Below, in pieces: positions 15,855-24,571 of a DNA stretch of 64,000 nucleotides. Position numbers and translations under genes: made by a program. Under the pieces are notes generated by a model. That model saw nothing but the letters and a program-made list of their open reading frames with translations, had not been told where the DNA came from and did no database searches. The DNA comes from Hypericibacter adhaerens (GTDB taxonomy: Bacteria > Pseudomonadota > Alphaproteobacteria > Dongiales > Dongiaceae). How positions within the stretch are numbered: position 1 is the first letter of the stretch; the number at the start of each line of letters is the position of its first letter. Location: NCBI RefSeq assembly GCF_008728835.1, contig NZ_CP042582.1, positions 5,687,001 through 5,751,000 on the forward strand. Reading direction: 5' to 3'.

Positions 15855-18800
15855 ATGCGGACCAAGGCCGAGCAGGCGAAAGCCGATCTGATCGAGCGCA
15901 TCGCCCAGACGGTGGCCCAGCGGCTCGATCGCAAGCGCGTCGCGGATGTGGACCGGTTCGTGCGGCTGTTCTACGCGAACGTGCCGCCCGACGACATTCT
16001 CGAGGACAGCCCCGAGAACCTGTTCTCGGCGGCCATGACCTTGTGGAATTTCGGCCTGCAGCGCGCGCCCGGCAGCGCCAAGGTCCGGGTCTACAACCCG
16101 CGTCTCGACGAGCATGGCTGGCGCTCGCCCCACACCGTGGTCGAGATCGTCAATGACGACATGCCGTTCCTCGTGGACTCCGTCACGGCCGAGCTCAACC
16201 GGCGCGAGCTCACGGTCCATCTCGTCATCCACCCGGTCCTGCGGGTGAAGCGCGACGCCAAGGGGCAGCTCGTCGCCACCGGCGAACCTTCGGCGCCCGC
16301 CGAATCCTACATGCAGATCCGCATCTCCGAGCAGAGCGCGCCCGAGCTGCTCGAGCAGCTCAAGCAGGGCCTGGAATCGGTCCTGGCCGAGGTGCGCGCC
16401 GCGGTGCGCGACTGGGCGCCGATGCGCCAGCGGATCGCGGAGATCGCGACGGAGCTCGGCAAGGCGAAGCTGCCCCTGCCGCGGGACGAGATCGCCGAGG
16501 CGCGCGATTTCCTCAACTGGGTCGCCGAGGATCATTTCACCTTCCTGGGCTATCGCGAGTACGACTTCTCCGGCGAGGGCGACAACGCGACCCTGACCGT
16601 CAAGACGGGCAGCGGGCTCGGCATCCTCAGCGACGACAGCTATTCGGTGTTCGACCGGCAGAAGAACTTCGAGCGCATGCCGGCCGAGGTGCGCGCCTTC
16701 ATGCGCCAGCCGCAGCTCCTGGCGATCATGAAGTCGAACAAGCGCTCCACCGTGCACCGCCCGGTGCATATGGACACGATCGGCATCAAGCGCTTCGACG
16801 CCGACGGCAATCCCTCGGGCGAACAGCTCTTCATCGGCCTCTTCACCTCGATCACCTACAACAAGAGCCCGCGGGAGATCCCGCTCCTGCGGCGCAAGGT
16901 CGAGCGGGTCATCGCGCGCGCCGGCTTCGATCCCAACAGCCATGACGGCAAGGCGCTGCTCCATATCCTCGAAAGCCATCCGCGCGACGAGCTGTTCCAG
17001 GCCAGCGACGACGAGCTGTTCGAGACGGCCCTCGGCATCCTGCATCTGCAGGAGCGCCAGCGCGTGGCGCTCTTCCTGCGCAAGGACCCGTTCGAGCGCT
17101 TCGTCTCCTGCCTGATCTATGTGCCGCGCGACCGCTTCAGCACGGACCTGCGCCTGCGCATGCAGGAGATTGTGGCCAAGGCCTTCAACGGCCGCATCTC
17201 TGCCTTCTATACCCAGATGACCGACGCGGCCCTCAGCCGCCTCCAGCTCATCGTCGGCACCACGCCCGGCGCCGTGCCCGATGTCGACCAGGGCGAGCTC
17301 GAGGTCAAGCTGGTCGAGGCCGGACGTTCCTGGGCCGACAACCTGCAGGAGGCGCTGATCGAGGCCCGGGGCGAGGAGCAGGGGCTCCTGCTGCTGCGAC
17401 GCTATGCGGCGGCCTTCCCCTCGGGCTATCGCGACCGCTTCGACGCCCATGCGGCCGCCCTCGATATCGGCCAGATCGAGAAGACGATCGAAAGCGGCCG
17501 GCTCACCATGAACCTCTACCGTCCGGTCGAGGCGCCGCCGTCCGAGCTCAGGTTCAAGATCTACAATGCCGGCGAGCAGATTCCGCTCTCGGACGTGCTC
17601 CCCATGCTGGAGCATATGGGCCTGAAGGTGATCTCGGAGGCGCCGCATCTGGTCCGGCCGCTGGACCGGCCGCGGCCGATCTGGATCCACGATTTCCTGA
17701 TGTGCACCGCCGATGGCGGCGAGATCGACATCGGCGCGGTGAAGGACAATTTCCAGAAGGCCTTCGAGCGCGCCTGGCGCGGCAAGGTCGAGGATGACGG
17801 CTTCAACCGCCTCATTCTCCTCGCCGGCCTCACCTGGCGCGAGGTCGTGATCCTGCGCGCCTACTGCAAATATCTGCGCCAGATCCAGGTCGCCTTCAGC
17901 CAGAGCTACATGGAGGAGACGCTGGCGCGCAATGCCGGCATCGCCGGCCTGCTGGTGAAGCTGTTCAAGGCGCTGTTCGACCCGGCGCTCCGCGCCGAGG
18001 CCGAGGCCCGTGCCGAGGCGATCAAGACCGAGATCGAGCGCGCGCTCGACCAGGTCGCCAATCTCGACGAGGACCGGATCCTGCGCCGTTTCCTCAACCT
18101 GGTGCTGGTGACGCTGCGCACGAACTATTTCCAGATGCTGTCCGACGGCGACACCAAGACCTATCTCTCCTTCAAGCTCGACAGCCGGCAGATCGAGGAA
18201 CTGCCGCTGCCGCGCCCGCTGGTCGAGATCTGGGTCTATGCGCCGCGCGTCGAGGCGGTGCATTTACGCGGCGGCAAGGTCGCACGCGGCGGCATCCGCT
18301 GGTCCGACCGCCGCGAGGATTTCCGCACCGAGGTGCTGGGCCTGATGAAGGCGCAGATGGTCAAGAACGCGGTCATCGTGCCGGTGGGTTCCAAGGGCGG
18401 CTTCGTGGTCAAGAAGGTGCCGGCCGGGGCCACCCGCGACCAGGTCCAGGCCGAGGTCATCGAGTGCTACAAGACCATGATGCGCGGCCTGCTCGACCTG
18501 ACCGACAATCTGGGCGCCGGCGGGCTGGTGCCGCCGCCCAACCTGGTGCGGCGCGACGGCGACGATCCCTATCTCGTGGTCGCGGCCGACAAGGGCACGG
18601 CGACCTTCTCCGACATCGCCAACTCGGTTTCGCTCGAGTACGGCTTCTGGCTCGGCGACGCCTTCGCCTCGGGCGGCTCGGCCGGCTACGACCACAAGAA
18701 GATGGCCATCACCGCGCGCGGCGCCTGGGAATCGGTCAAGCGCCATTTCCGGGAACTGGGCGTGGACGTGCAGAGCAGGGATTTCAGCGTGATCGGCGTC

Positions 18801-20687
18801 GGCGACATGTCGGGCGACGTGTTCGGCAACGGCATGCTGCAGTCGCCGCATATCCGCCTCGTCGGTGCCTTCAACCATCTGCATATCTTCGTCGACCCCT
18901 CGCCCGATGCGGGCCGGAGCTTCGCCGAGCGCAAGCGGTTGTTCGACCTGCCGCGCTCGAGCTGGAGCGATTACGACCCGAAGCTCATCTCCGAAGGCGG
19001 CGGCGTCTTCGACCGCAAGGCCAAGCGCATCGCCGTCACGCCGCAGATGAAGGCGGTCTTCGGCCTTGCTTCGGACAGCATCTCGCCCAACGACCTCATC
19101 CGCGCGATGCTGAAGACGCCGGTCGACCTGCTCTGGCTGGGCGGCATCGGCACCTATGTGAAGGCGGCCGCCGAGACCCATGTCGACGTCGGCGACCGCG
19201 CCAACGACGCGGTGCGCGTCGATGCCGAGGAGCTGCGCGCCAAGGTGGCGGGCGAGGGCGCCAATCTGGGCTTCACCCAGCGCGGCCGCATCGCCTATGC
19301 CTTGAAGGGCGGCCGGATCAATACCGACGCGGTCGACAACTCGGCCGGCGTCGACTGCTCGGACCACGAGGTCAATATCAAGATCCTGCTCAACGGCGCG
19401 GTCGCGGCGGGCGATCTCACCTTGAAGCAGCGCGACAAGCTCCTGGCGCAGATGACCGACGATGTCGCGGCCCTCGTGCTGCGCGACAATTACCTCCAGA
19501 CCCAGGCGCTCACGCTCGCCGAAACGCAAGGCTGGTTCCGCCTCGACCAGCAGGGCCGCTTCATGCGGACGCTGGAGCGCGCGGGCAAGCTCGACCGGGC
19601 GATCGAGTTCCTCCCCGACGACGAGACGCTGGCCACGCGCCTCGCGCAGCGTCACGGCCTGACCCGGCCGGAGCTCGCCGTGCTGATGGCCTATGCCAAG
19701 ATGTCGCTCTATGACGAGCTCCTGCCGTCGGACCTGCCGGACGACCCGCAGCTCCTGGACGATGTCCGGCGCTATTTCCCCAAGCTGCTGCAGGAGCGCT
19801 TCGCCGAGCAGATCGCCCAGCATCAGCTGCGCCGCGAGATCATCGTCACGGTCGTGACCAACAGCCTGGTCAACCGGGCGGGCATCACCTTCATCCATGT
19901 GATGAAGGAGAAGACCGGCCAGACCGCGTCCGACATCGCGCGCGCCTATGCCGTCACCAGGGCGGTGTTCGATCTGCGCGCGATCTGGAGCGAGATCGAA
20001 TCGCTCGACAACAAGGTGCCGGCGAAGCTCCAGGCCCTGATGGCGGACGCGACGGTGCGGCTCGCCGAGGCGGGCACGCTCTGGTTCCTGCGCAACGGCA
20101 AGCTGCCGCTCGACATCGCGGCCCATATCGAGGCGCATCGTGGCGACATCGCCAAGCTCGGCGAGAGGCTCGAGGACTACCTGACCGAGACCGACCGCGA
20201 GGCCTTCGCCAAGCGCGTGGGCGCGCTCACGGCCGAAGCCGTGCCCGAGCCGCTCGCCCGCAAGGTGGCGCGGCTCGACCTCCTGGCGCCCGGGCTCGAT
20301 ATCGTGCGCATCGCCCAGCGCAGCGGCAAATCGCTCGAGCGCGTGGCGCGCACCTTCTACGCGGTGGGCGTGCGCTTCCACCTGAACTGGCTGCGCAGCG
20401 CCACGGGCGGCGTCAATCTCGACACCCACTGGGATCGCATGGCGGTCGCGGCCGTGCTCGACGATCTCTATTCGCACCAGCGCGTCCTGACCGAGCGGAT
20501 GCTCGCCGCGAACGGGGCGGGCGACGGGCTGGCGGAATCCGAGACGATCGAGCAATGGGCCCAGGCGCGCGGACCCGCAGTGCATCGCATCGAGATGCTG
20601 TTCGCGGATCTGCGCCAGCAGGGCGGCCTCGATCTCGCCAAGCTCGCCGTCGCCAACCGCGAGCTGCGCTCGCTGCTCGGCGGCTGA
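15855..20687 (+). CDS. gdhB: NAD-specific glutamate dehydrogenase, 180-kDa class
   Basis: This 1610-aa protein is the large L-GDH type known from Streptomyces, Pseudomonas and alphaproteobacteria, which deaminates glutamate to 2-oxoglutarate with NAD. The N-terminal half holds ACT-like regulatory domains. The dehydrogenase core begins near residue 800 with VARGGIRWSDRREDFRTEV and continues through GSKGGFVVKK (catalytic lysines), ADKGTATFSDIAN and GGSAGYDHKKM; the NAD-binding region is around IGVGDMSGDVFGNGML near residue 980. The C-terminal 500 residues are the helical domain of the class. ATG 15855 has AAGGA eight bases upstream. Length and motifs leave little doubt. It precedes an MFS gene by a single base, so the two probably share a transcript. 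Confidence 0.96.
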   Translation: MRTKAEQAKADLIERIAQTVAQRLDRKRVADVDRFVRLFYANVPPDDILEDSPENLFSAAMTLWNFGLQRAPGSAKVRVYNPRLDEHGWRSPHTVVEIVNDDMPFLVDSVTAELNRRELTVHLVIHPVLRVKRDAKGQLVATGEPSAPAESYMQIRISEQSAPELLEQLKQGLESVLAEVRAAVRDWAPMRQRIAEIATELGKAKLPLPRDEIAEARDFLNWVAEDHFTFLGYREYDFSGEGDNATLTVKTGSGLGILSDDSYSVFDRQKNFERMPAEVRAFMRQPQLLAIMKSNKRSTVHRPVHMDTIGIKRFDADGNPSGEQLFIGLFTSITYNKSPREIPLLRRKVERVIARAGFDPNSHDGKALLHILESHPRDELFQASDDELFETALGILHLQERQRVALFLRKDPFERFVSCLIYVPRDRFSTDLRLRMQEIVAKAFNGRISAFYTQMTDAALSRLQLIVGTTPGAVPDVDQGELEVKLVEAGRSWADNLQEALIEARGEEQGLLLLRRYAAAFPSGYRDRFDAHAAALDIGQIEKTIESGRLTMNLYRPVEAPPSELRFKIYNAGEQIPLSDVLPMLEHMGLKVISEAPHLVRPLDRPRPIWIHDFLMCTADGGEIDIGAVKDNFQKAFERAWRGKVEDDGFNRLILLAGLTWREVVILRAYCKYLRQIQVAFSQSYMEETLARNAGIAGLLVKLFKALFDPALRAEAEARAEAIKTEIERALDQVANLDEDRILRRFLNLVLVTLRTNYFQMLSDGDTKTYLSFKLDSRQIEELPLPRPLVEIWVYAPRVEAVHLRGGKVARGGIRWSDRREDFRTEVLGLMKAQMVKNAVIVPVGSKGGFVVKKVPAGATRDQVQAEVIECYKTMMRGLLDLTDNLGAGGLVPPPNLVRRDGDDPYLVVAADKGTATFSDIANSVSLEYGFWLGDAFASGGSAGYDHKKMAITARGAWESVKRHFRELGVDVQSRDFSVIGVGDMSGDVFGNGMLQSPHIRLVGAFNHLHIFVDPSPDAGRSFAERKRLFDLPRSSWSDYDPKLISEGGGVFDRKAKRIAVTPQMKAVFGLASDSISPNDLIRAMLKTPVDLLWLGGIGTYVKAAAETHVDVGDRANDAVRVDAEELRAKVAGEGANLGFTQRGRIAYALKGGRINTDAVDNSAGVDCSDHEVNIKILLNGAVAAGDLTLKQRDKLLAQMTDDVAALVLRDNYLQTQALTLAETQGWFRLDQQGRFMRTLERAGKLDRAIEFLPDDETLATRLAQRHGLTRPELAVLMAYAKMSLYDELLPSDLPDDPQLLDDVRRYFPKLLQERFAEQIAQHQLRREIIVTVVTNSLVNRAGITFIHVMKEKTGQTASDIARAYAVTRAVFDLRAIWSEIESLDNKVPAKLQALMADATVRLAEAGTLWFLRNGKLPLDIAAHIEAHRGDIAKLGERLEDYLTETDREAFAKRVGALTAEAVPEPLARKVARLDLLAPGLDIVRIAQRSGKSLERVARTFYAVGVRFHLNWLRSATGGVNLDTHWDRMAVAAVLDDLYSHQRVLTERMLAANGAGDGLAESETIEQWAQARGPAVHRIEMLFADLRQQGGLDLAKLAVANRELRSLLGG

Positions 20688-20688
20688 G

Positions 20689-22023
20689 TTGGCCGCATCT
20701 CCGCTCGACGCGGCGGCATCCGGACCGCAGGCGATAGTGTCGGAGGCCGGTGCCGGCGGTGCGCGCATGCCGAAGCGCGCGGTCCTGGCCTGGTGCTTCT
20801 TCGACTGGGCCAATTCCGCCTTCCCGACGGTGGTGCAGACCTTCCTCTTCAGCGCCTATTTCACCAGTCATGTCGCGGCCGATCCGGCCTCCGGCACGGC
20901 GGCCTGGGGACAGGCCACGGGGATCGCGGCGCTGGCCATCGCGCTGCTCAGCCCGCCCTTGGGCGCCGTCGCCGATGTCGGCGGCCGGCGCAAGCCCTGG
21001 CTGGCGGCGCTCACGCTCCTGACCGTGCTGGCGACGGCGGCGCTCTGGTTCGTCCGCCCCGATCCCGCCTTCGCGCTGCTGGGGCTGGTGGCGATGGCGT
21101 TGGGCACGGTGGGTTTCGAGCTCGGCACCGTCTTCTACAACGCCATGCTGCCGGGCCTGGTGGCGCCGGCGCGCATCGGGCGCATTTCCGGCTGGGCCTG
21201 GGGGCTGGGCTATGCCGGCGGGCTGGTCTGCCTCGCCGTGGCGCTGCTGGGTTTCGTGCTGCCGGCCCAGCCGCTCTTCGGGCTCGACAAGGCCAGCGCC
21301 GAGCATGTGCGCGCCGCCATGCTGCTGACGGCGCTCTGGTTCGCGCTCTTCTCGCTGCCGCTGTTCCTGCTGGTGCCGGACCGCGCGGCCACAGGGCGCG
21401 GCCTTGCCGGTGCGGTCGGCGACGGGCTGGCGCAGCTCCTGCGCACCTTCCGCGATCTGCGCCGCCACGCCAACATCGCGCGCTTCCTCCTGGCCAAGAT
21501 GATCTATATCGACGGGCTCAACACGCTCTTCGCCTTCGGCGGCATCTATGCGGCGGGCCAGTTCGGCATGAGCCTGGAGCAGGTGCTGATCTTCGGCATC
21601 GCGCTCAATGTCACGGCGGGGCTGGGGGCGGCCGGCTTCGCCTGGGTCGACGACTGGGTCGGCGCCAAGCCCACGATCCTGATCTCGCTCGTCGCCACGA
21701 CGCTTCTGGGGGTGGCGATCTTGCTGACCGACGATGTGGCCTGGTTCTGGGGGCTGGCGCTCGGGATCGGCATCTTCCTGGGCCCCACCCAGGCCGCCAG
21801 CCGCTCGATGATGGCGCGCCTGGCGCCACCGGCGCTCGCGACCGAGTTCTTCGGCCTCTATGCGCTGGCCGGCAAGGCCACGGCCTTCTTCGGCCCCTGG
21901 GCGCTGGCCGCCGCCACCGCGGCCTTCGACAGCCAGCGCGCCGGCATGGCCACCATCCCGCCCTTCCTGGTGCTCGGATTCCTGCTGCTGCTGTGGGTCC
22001 GGGAACCGAAGCGGGCCGCCTGA
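20689..22023 (+). CDS. MFS transporter, UMF1/Atg22-like
   Basis: This protein of 418-444 aa has 12 helices. It opens with the family signature LAWCFFDWANSAFPTVVQTF and continues with GAVADVGGRRKPW between TM2 and TM3, MLPGLVAPARIGRISGWAWGLGY and the second-half loop KMIYIDGLNTLFAFGG. These match the UMF1 (unknown major facilitator) family related to yeast Atg22, an amino-acid effluxer. The start is uncertain: TTG 20689 lies one base after the gdhB stop, GTG 20737 has AGG six bases before it, and ATG 20767 gives the minimal protein. Its position suggests amino-acid transport linked to glutamate catabolism, which is inference only. Confidence 0.85.
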   Translation: MAASPLDAAASGPQAIVSEAGAGGARMPKRAVLAWCFFDWANSAFPTVVQTFLFSAYFTSHVAADPASGTAAWGQATGIAALAIALLSPPLGAVADVGGRRKPWLAALTLLTVLATAALWFVRPDPAFALLGLVAMALGTVGFELGTVFYNAMLPGLVAPARIGRISGWAWGLGYAGGLVCLAVALLGFVLPAQPLFGLDKASAEHVRAAMLLTALWFALFSLPLFLLVPDRAATGRGLAGAVGDGLAQLLRTFRDLRRHANIARFLLAKMIYIDGLNTLFAFGGIYAAGQFGMSLEQVLIFGIALNVTAGLGAAGFAWVDDWVGAKPTILISLVATTLLGVAILLTDDVAWFWGLALGIGIFLGPTQAASRSMMARLAPPALATEFFGLYALAGKATAFFGPWALAAATAAFDSQRAGMATIPPFLVLGFLLLLWVREPKRAA

Positions 22024-22080
22024 CGCTTTGATGTCGCGGGCGCCAAAGACCCGGAGGCCGGGATCGGCAAGAGATCAGGC

Positions 22081-22746
22081 ATGACGGCCCCGAACGACAG
22101 CCCCGAGCCTTCCCCTCCGGCGTTCGACGAGACGTTCCGGGCGCAACTCGCCGCGCTCTTCGCCTGGCGGCGCGATGTGCGGCGCTTCCGCCGCGACCCG
22201 CTGCCGCCGGCCCTGATCGAGCGGCTGCTGGATCTCGCGGTGCTCGCCCCCTCGGTCGGCAACGCGCAGCCCTGGCGCTTCGTCTCGGTCGAGACGCCCG
22301 AGCGCCGCGCCGCCATCATCCGGGATTTCGAGCAGGCCAATGCGGCGGCGGCGCGGCTCTATCGCGACGAGCAGGCGGCGCTCTATGCCAGGCTCAAGCT
22401 CGAGGGGCTGAAGACGGCGCCCACCCATCTCGCCGTCTTCTGCGACGAGACGGTGTCGCAGGGCGCCGGCCTCGGCCGCCAGACCATGCCCGAGACGCTG
22501 CGCTATTCCGTGGTGGGCGCGATCCAGACCCTGTGGCTCGCCGCCCGCGCGCACGGTGTCGGCATGGGCTGGGTCTCGATCCTCCATCCCGAGACGATCA
22601 ACGCGACGCTCGATCTCCCCGCCCATTGGGTGCTCGTCGCCTATCTCTGCCTCGGCTATCCGGAGGAGGAGCATCTCGACCCCGAGCTCGAGCGCCATGG
22701 CTGGCAGGCGCGCACGGGCGAGGGGCGGAGGCTGCTGAGGCGATAG
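22081..22746 (+). CDS. bluB: 5,6-dimethylbenzimidazole synthase BluB
   Basis: This 221-aa nitroreductase-fold protein matches BluB, which breaks down reduced FMN with oxygen to make the lower ligand of vitamin B12. The FMN-binding N-terminus is RRDVRRFRRDPLP, followed by VGNAQPWRFV, the DEQAALYARLKLEGLK lid region and the diagnostic TMPETLRYSVVGAIQTLWLAAR plus GMGWVSIL. A general nitroreductase is a weaker alternative, because the lid and the PETLRYSV block are BluB-specific. No other cobalamin genes lie nearby. ATG 22081 lies 57 bases after the MFS stop codon, on the same strand. Confidence 0.93.
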   Translation: MTAPNDSPEPSPPAFDETFRAQLAALFAWRRDVRRFRRDPLPPALIERLLDLAVLAPSVGNAQPWRFVSVETPERRAAIIRDFEQANAAAARLYRDEQAALYARLKLEGLKTAPTHLAVFCDETVSQGAGLGRQTMPETLRYSVVGAIQTLWLAARAHGVGMGWVSILHPETINATLDLPAHWVLVAYLCLGYPEEEHLDPELERHGWQARTGEGRRLLRR

Positions 22747-22756
22747 CGCCTTTTTG

Positions 22757-22892
22757 ATCCCCTCCCCCCTCGAGGGGGAGGGTCAGGGAGGGGGAAGTCT
22801 CGATAGAAGACACAGATCGAGAGCAGATCATTCCGGCGTCACCGACCGAGTCATCCCCCTCCCTCGCCCTCCCCCTGAGCGGGGGAGGGGAT
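22757..22892. repeat. MITE-like element A with 39-bp palindromic terminal inverted repeats
   Basis: The 39-base ends 22757-22795 and 22854-22892 are inverted copies of each other with only a few mismatches: both read ATCCCCTCCCCC, a CTC loop, GGGGGAGGG, then AGGGAGGGGGA from outside to inside. Each end is itself a hairpin. The 58-base centre is unrelated to the other elements in the window. It fills almost all of the bluB-purH gap and could also act as a terminator between these convergent genes. Confidence 0.7.
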
Positions 22893-22902
22893 AGATCGGA
22901 TA

Positions 22903-24516
22903 TCAATGCCGGAAGTGCCGCATCCCCGTGAACACCATGGCGAGGCCGGCCTCGTCGGCGGCCTTGATCACGTCCTCGTCGCGCATCGAGCCGCCGGGCT
23001 GGATCACGGCGGTGGCGCCGGCCTCGGCGGCGGCCAGGAGGCCGTCGGCGAAGGGGAAGAAGGCGTCCGACGCGACGACGGAACCCTTGGCGCGGCTCTC
23101 CTTCTCGCCGGCGGCTTCGGCCATCTCGCGCGCCTTCCAGGCGGCGATGCGGCTAGAATCGACGCGGGACATCTGGCCCGCGCCGATGCCGACCGTGGCG
23201 CCGTTCCGGGCATAGACGATCGCGTTCGACTTCACATGCTTGGCGACGCGGAAGGCGAAGAGGAGATCCTCGAGCTCGCGCGCCGTGGGCTTGCGCTTCG
23301 TCACCGTCCTGAGATCGCCGGCCGTCACCCGGCCATTGTCGCGGTCCTGCAGCAGGAAGCCGCCCGAGAGCAGCTTCAGGGTCAGGCCGGCCGCGGCGGC
23401 ATCGGGCATCGCGCCGGTCTCGAGCAGCCGCAGATTGCCCTTGGCCCCCAGCAGCGCCGCCGCCTTCTCGTCGATCTCGGGCGCGATCACCACCTCGAGG
23501 AAGAGCTTGGTCAGCTTCTCCGCCAGGGCCGCGTCGAGCTTGCGGTTGACGGCGACGATGCCGCCGAAGGCCGAGACGGGATCGCAGGCGAGCGCGCGCT
23601 CCCAGATCTCGGCGAGGTCTTTGCCGACCGCGACGCCGCAAGGGTTCGCATGCTTGATGATGGCGATCGCGGGCTGATCGAACTCGGCCACCAGCTCGAA
23701 GGCCGCGTCGGTGTCGTTGAGGTTGTTGTAGCTGAGCTCCTTGCCCTGGAGCTGGCGCGCGGTGGCGACGCCGGGCCGCTTCTCCGCGGTCGCATAGAAG
23801 GCCGCCTCCTGGTGCGGATTCTCGCCATAGCGCAGCATCTGTTGGCGCTCGCCCGCCAGCACGAACCGGCGCGGGAAGCGGTCCTGCTGCTCGCCCTGCA
23901 TCCAGCGCGCGATCGCGGCGTCGTAGGAAGCGGTGCGCGCATAGGCGAGGGCGGCGAGGCGACGGCGCAAGCCGAGCGAGGTGGCGCCGCCCTTGGCCTT
24001 CATCTCCGCCATCAGCGCCTCGTAATCGGCGGGGTCGGTCACCACCGCGACGAAATCATGGTTCTTCGCGGCGGCGCGGATCATCGCCGGCCCGCCGATA
24101 TCGATGTTCTCGACACAGTCCTCGTATCCCGCGCCCTTCGCCACCGTCGCCTCGAAGGGATAGAGATTGATCACCACGAGATCGATCGGCGCGATGTCGT
24201 GCGCCGCCATCGCGTCCCGGTGCTCGGCCAGATCGCGGCGCGCCAGGATGCCGCCATGGATCTTGGGATGGAGCGTCTTGACGCGCCCGTCCATGATCTC
24301 GGGGAAGCCGGTATGGGCCGCGACCTCGGTGACCGTGAGCCCCGCTTCGGCCAGCGCCTTGGCCGAGCCGCCGGTCGAGAGCAGGGCGACGCCATGGCCC
24401 GCGAGGAAGCGCCCGAGTTCCACCAGGCCCGCCTTGTCCGAGACGGAGAGGAGCGCGCGGGTGATCCTGATCTCGTCGATGGCGGCGGTGCCGCGGCGGG
24501 CGGTGGGCGCAGTCAT
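22903..24516 (-). CDS. purH: Bifunctional AICAR transformylase / IMP cyclohydrolase
   Basis: This 537-aa protein catalyses the last two steps of IMP synthesis. The N-terminal IMP cyclohydrolase (about 1-200) shows [15 protein letters not shown] and [18 protein letters not shown]. The C-terminal formyltransferase shows [15 protein letters not shown], the catalytic Lys-His in [11 protein letters not shown], and the terminal [10 protein letters not shown]. Length matches the family (about 520-540 aa). ATG 24516 is preceded by GGAG. It follows the capD-like gene by 55 bases on the same strand. In many alphaproteobacteria purH lies directly beside rsmB and a heparinase gene; here those are 10 kb away (see findings). 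Confidence 0.97.
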   Translation of the reverse strand: MTAPTARRGTAAIDEIRITRALLSVSDKAGLVELGRFLAGHGVALLSTGGSAKALAEAGLTVTEVAAHTGFPEIMDGRVKTLHPKIHGGILARRDLAEHRDAMAAHDIAPIDLVVINLYPFEATVAKGAGYEDCVENIDIGGPAMIRAAAKNHDFVAVVTDPADYEALMAEMKAKGGATSLGLRRRLAALAYARTASYDAAIARWMQGEQQDRFPRRFVLAGERQQMLRYGENPHQEAAFYATAEKRPGVATARQLQGKELSYNNLNDTDAAFELVAEFDQPAIAIIKHANPCGVAVGKDLAEIWERALACDPVSAFGGIVAVNRKLDAALAEKLTKLFLEVVIAPEIDEKAAALLGAKGNLRLLETGAMPDAAAAGLTLKLLSGGFLLQDRDNGRVTAGDLRTVTKRKPTARELEDLLFAFRVAKHVKSNAIVYARNGATVGIGAGQMSRVDSSRIAAWKAREMAEAAGEKESRAKGSVVASDAFFPFADGLLAAAEAGATAVIQPGGSMRDEDVIKAADEAGLAMVFTGMRHFRH

Positions 24517-24571
24517 GATGCGGGGAGGCTCCGGATGATTCAGGGCGGGGCGGCTTCAGGGCCTCGCCATA

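Noticed and set aside
15831-20813. Two long minus-strand open frames (15831-18263 and 18264-20813) opposite NAD-GDH
   Set aside because: They mirror the GDH codon pattern and have no recognisable domain; the plus-strand GDH match is unambiguous.
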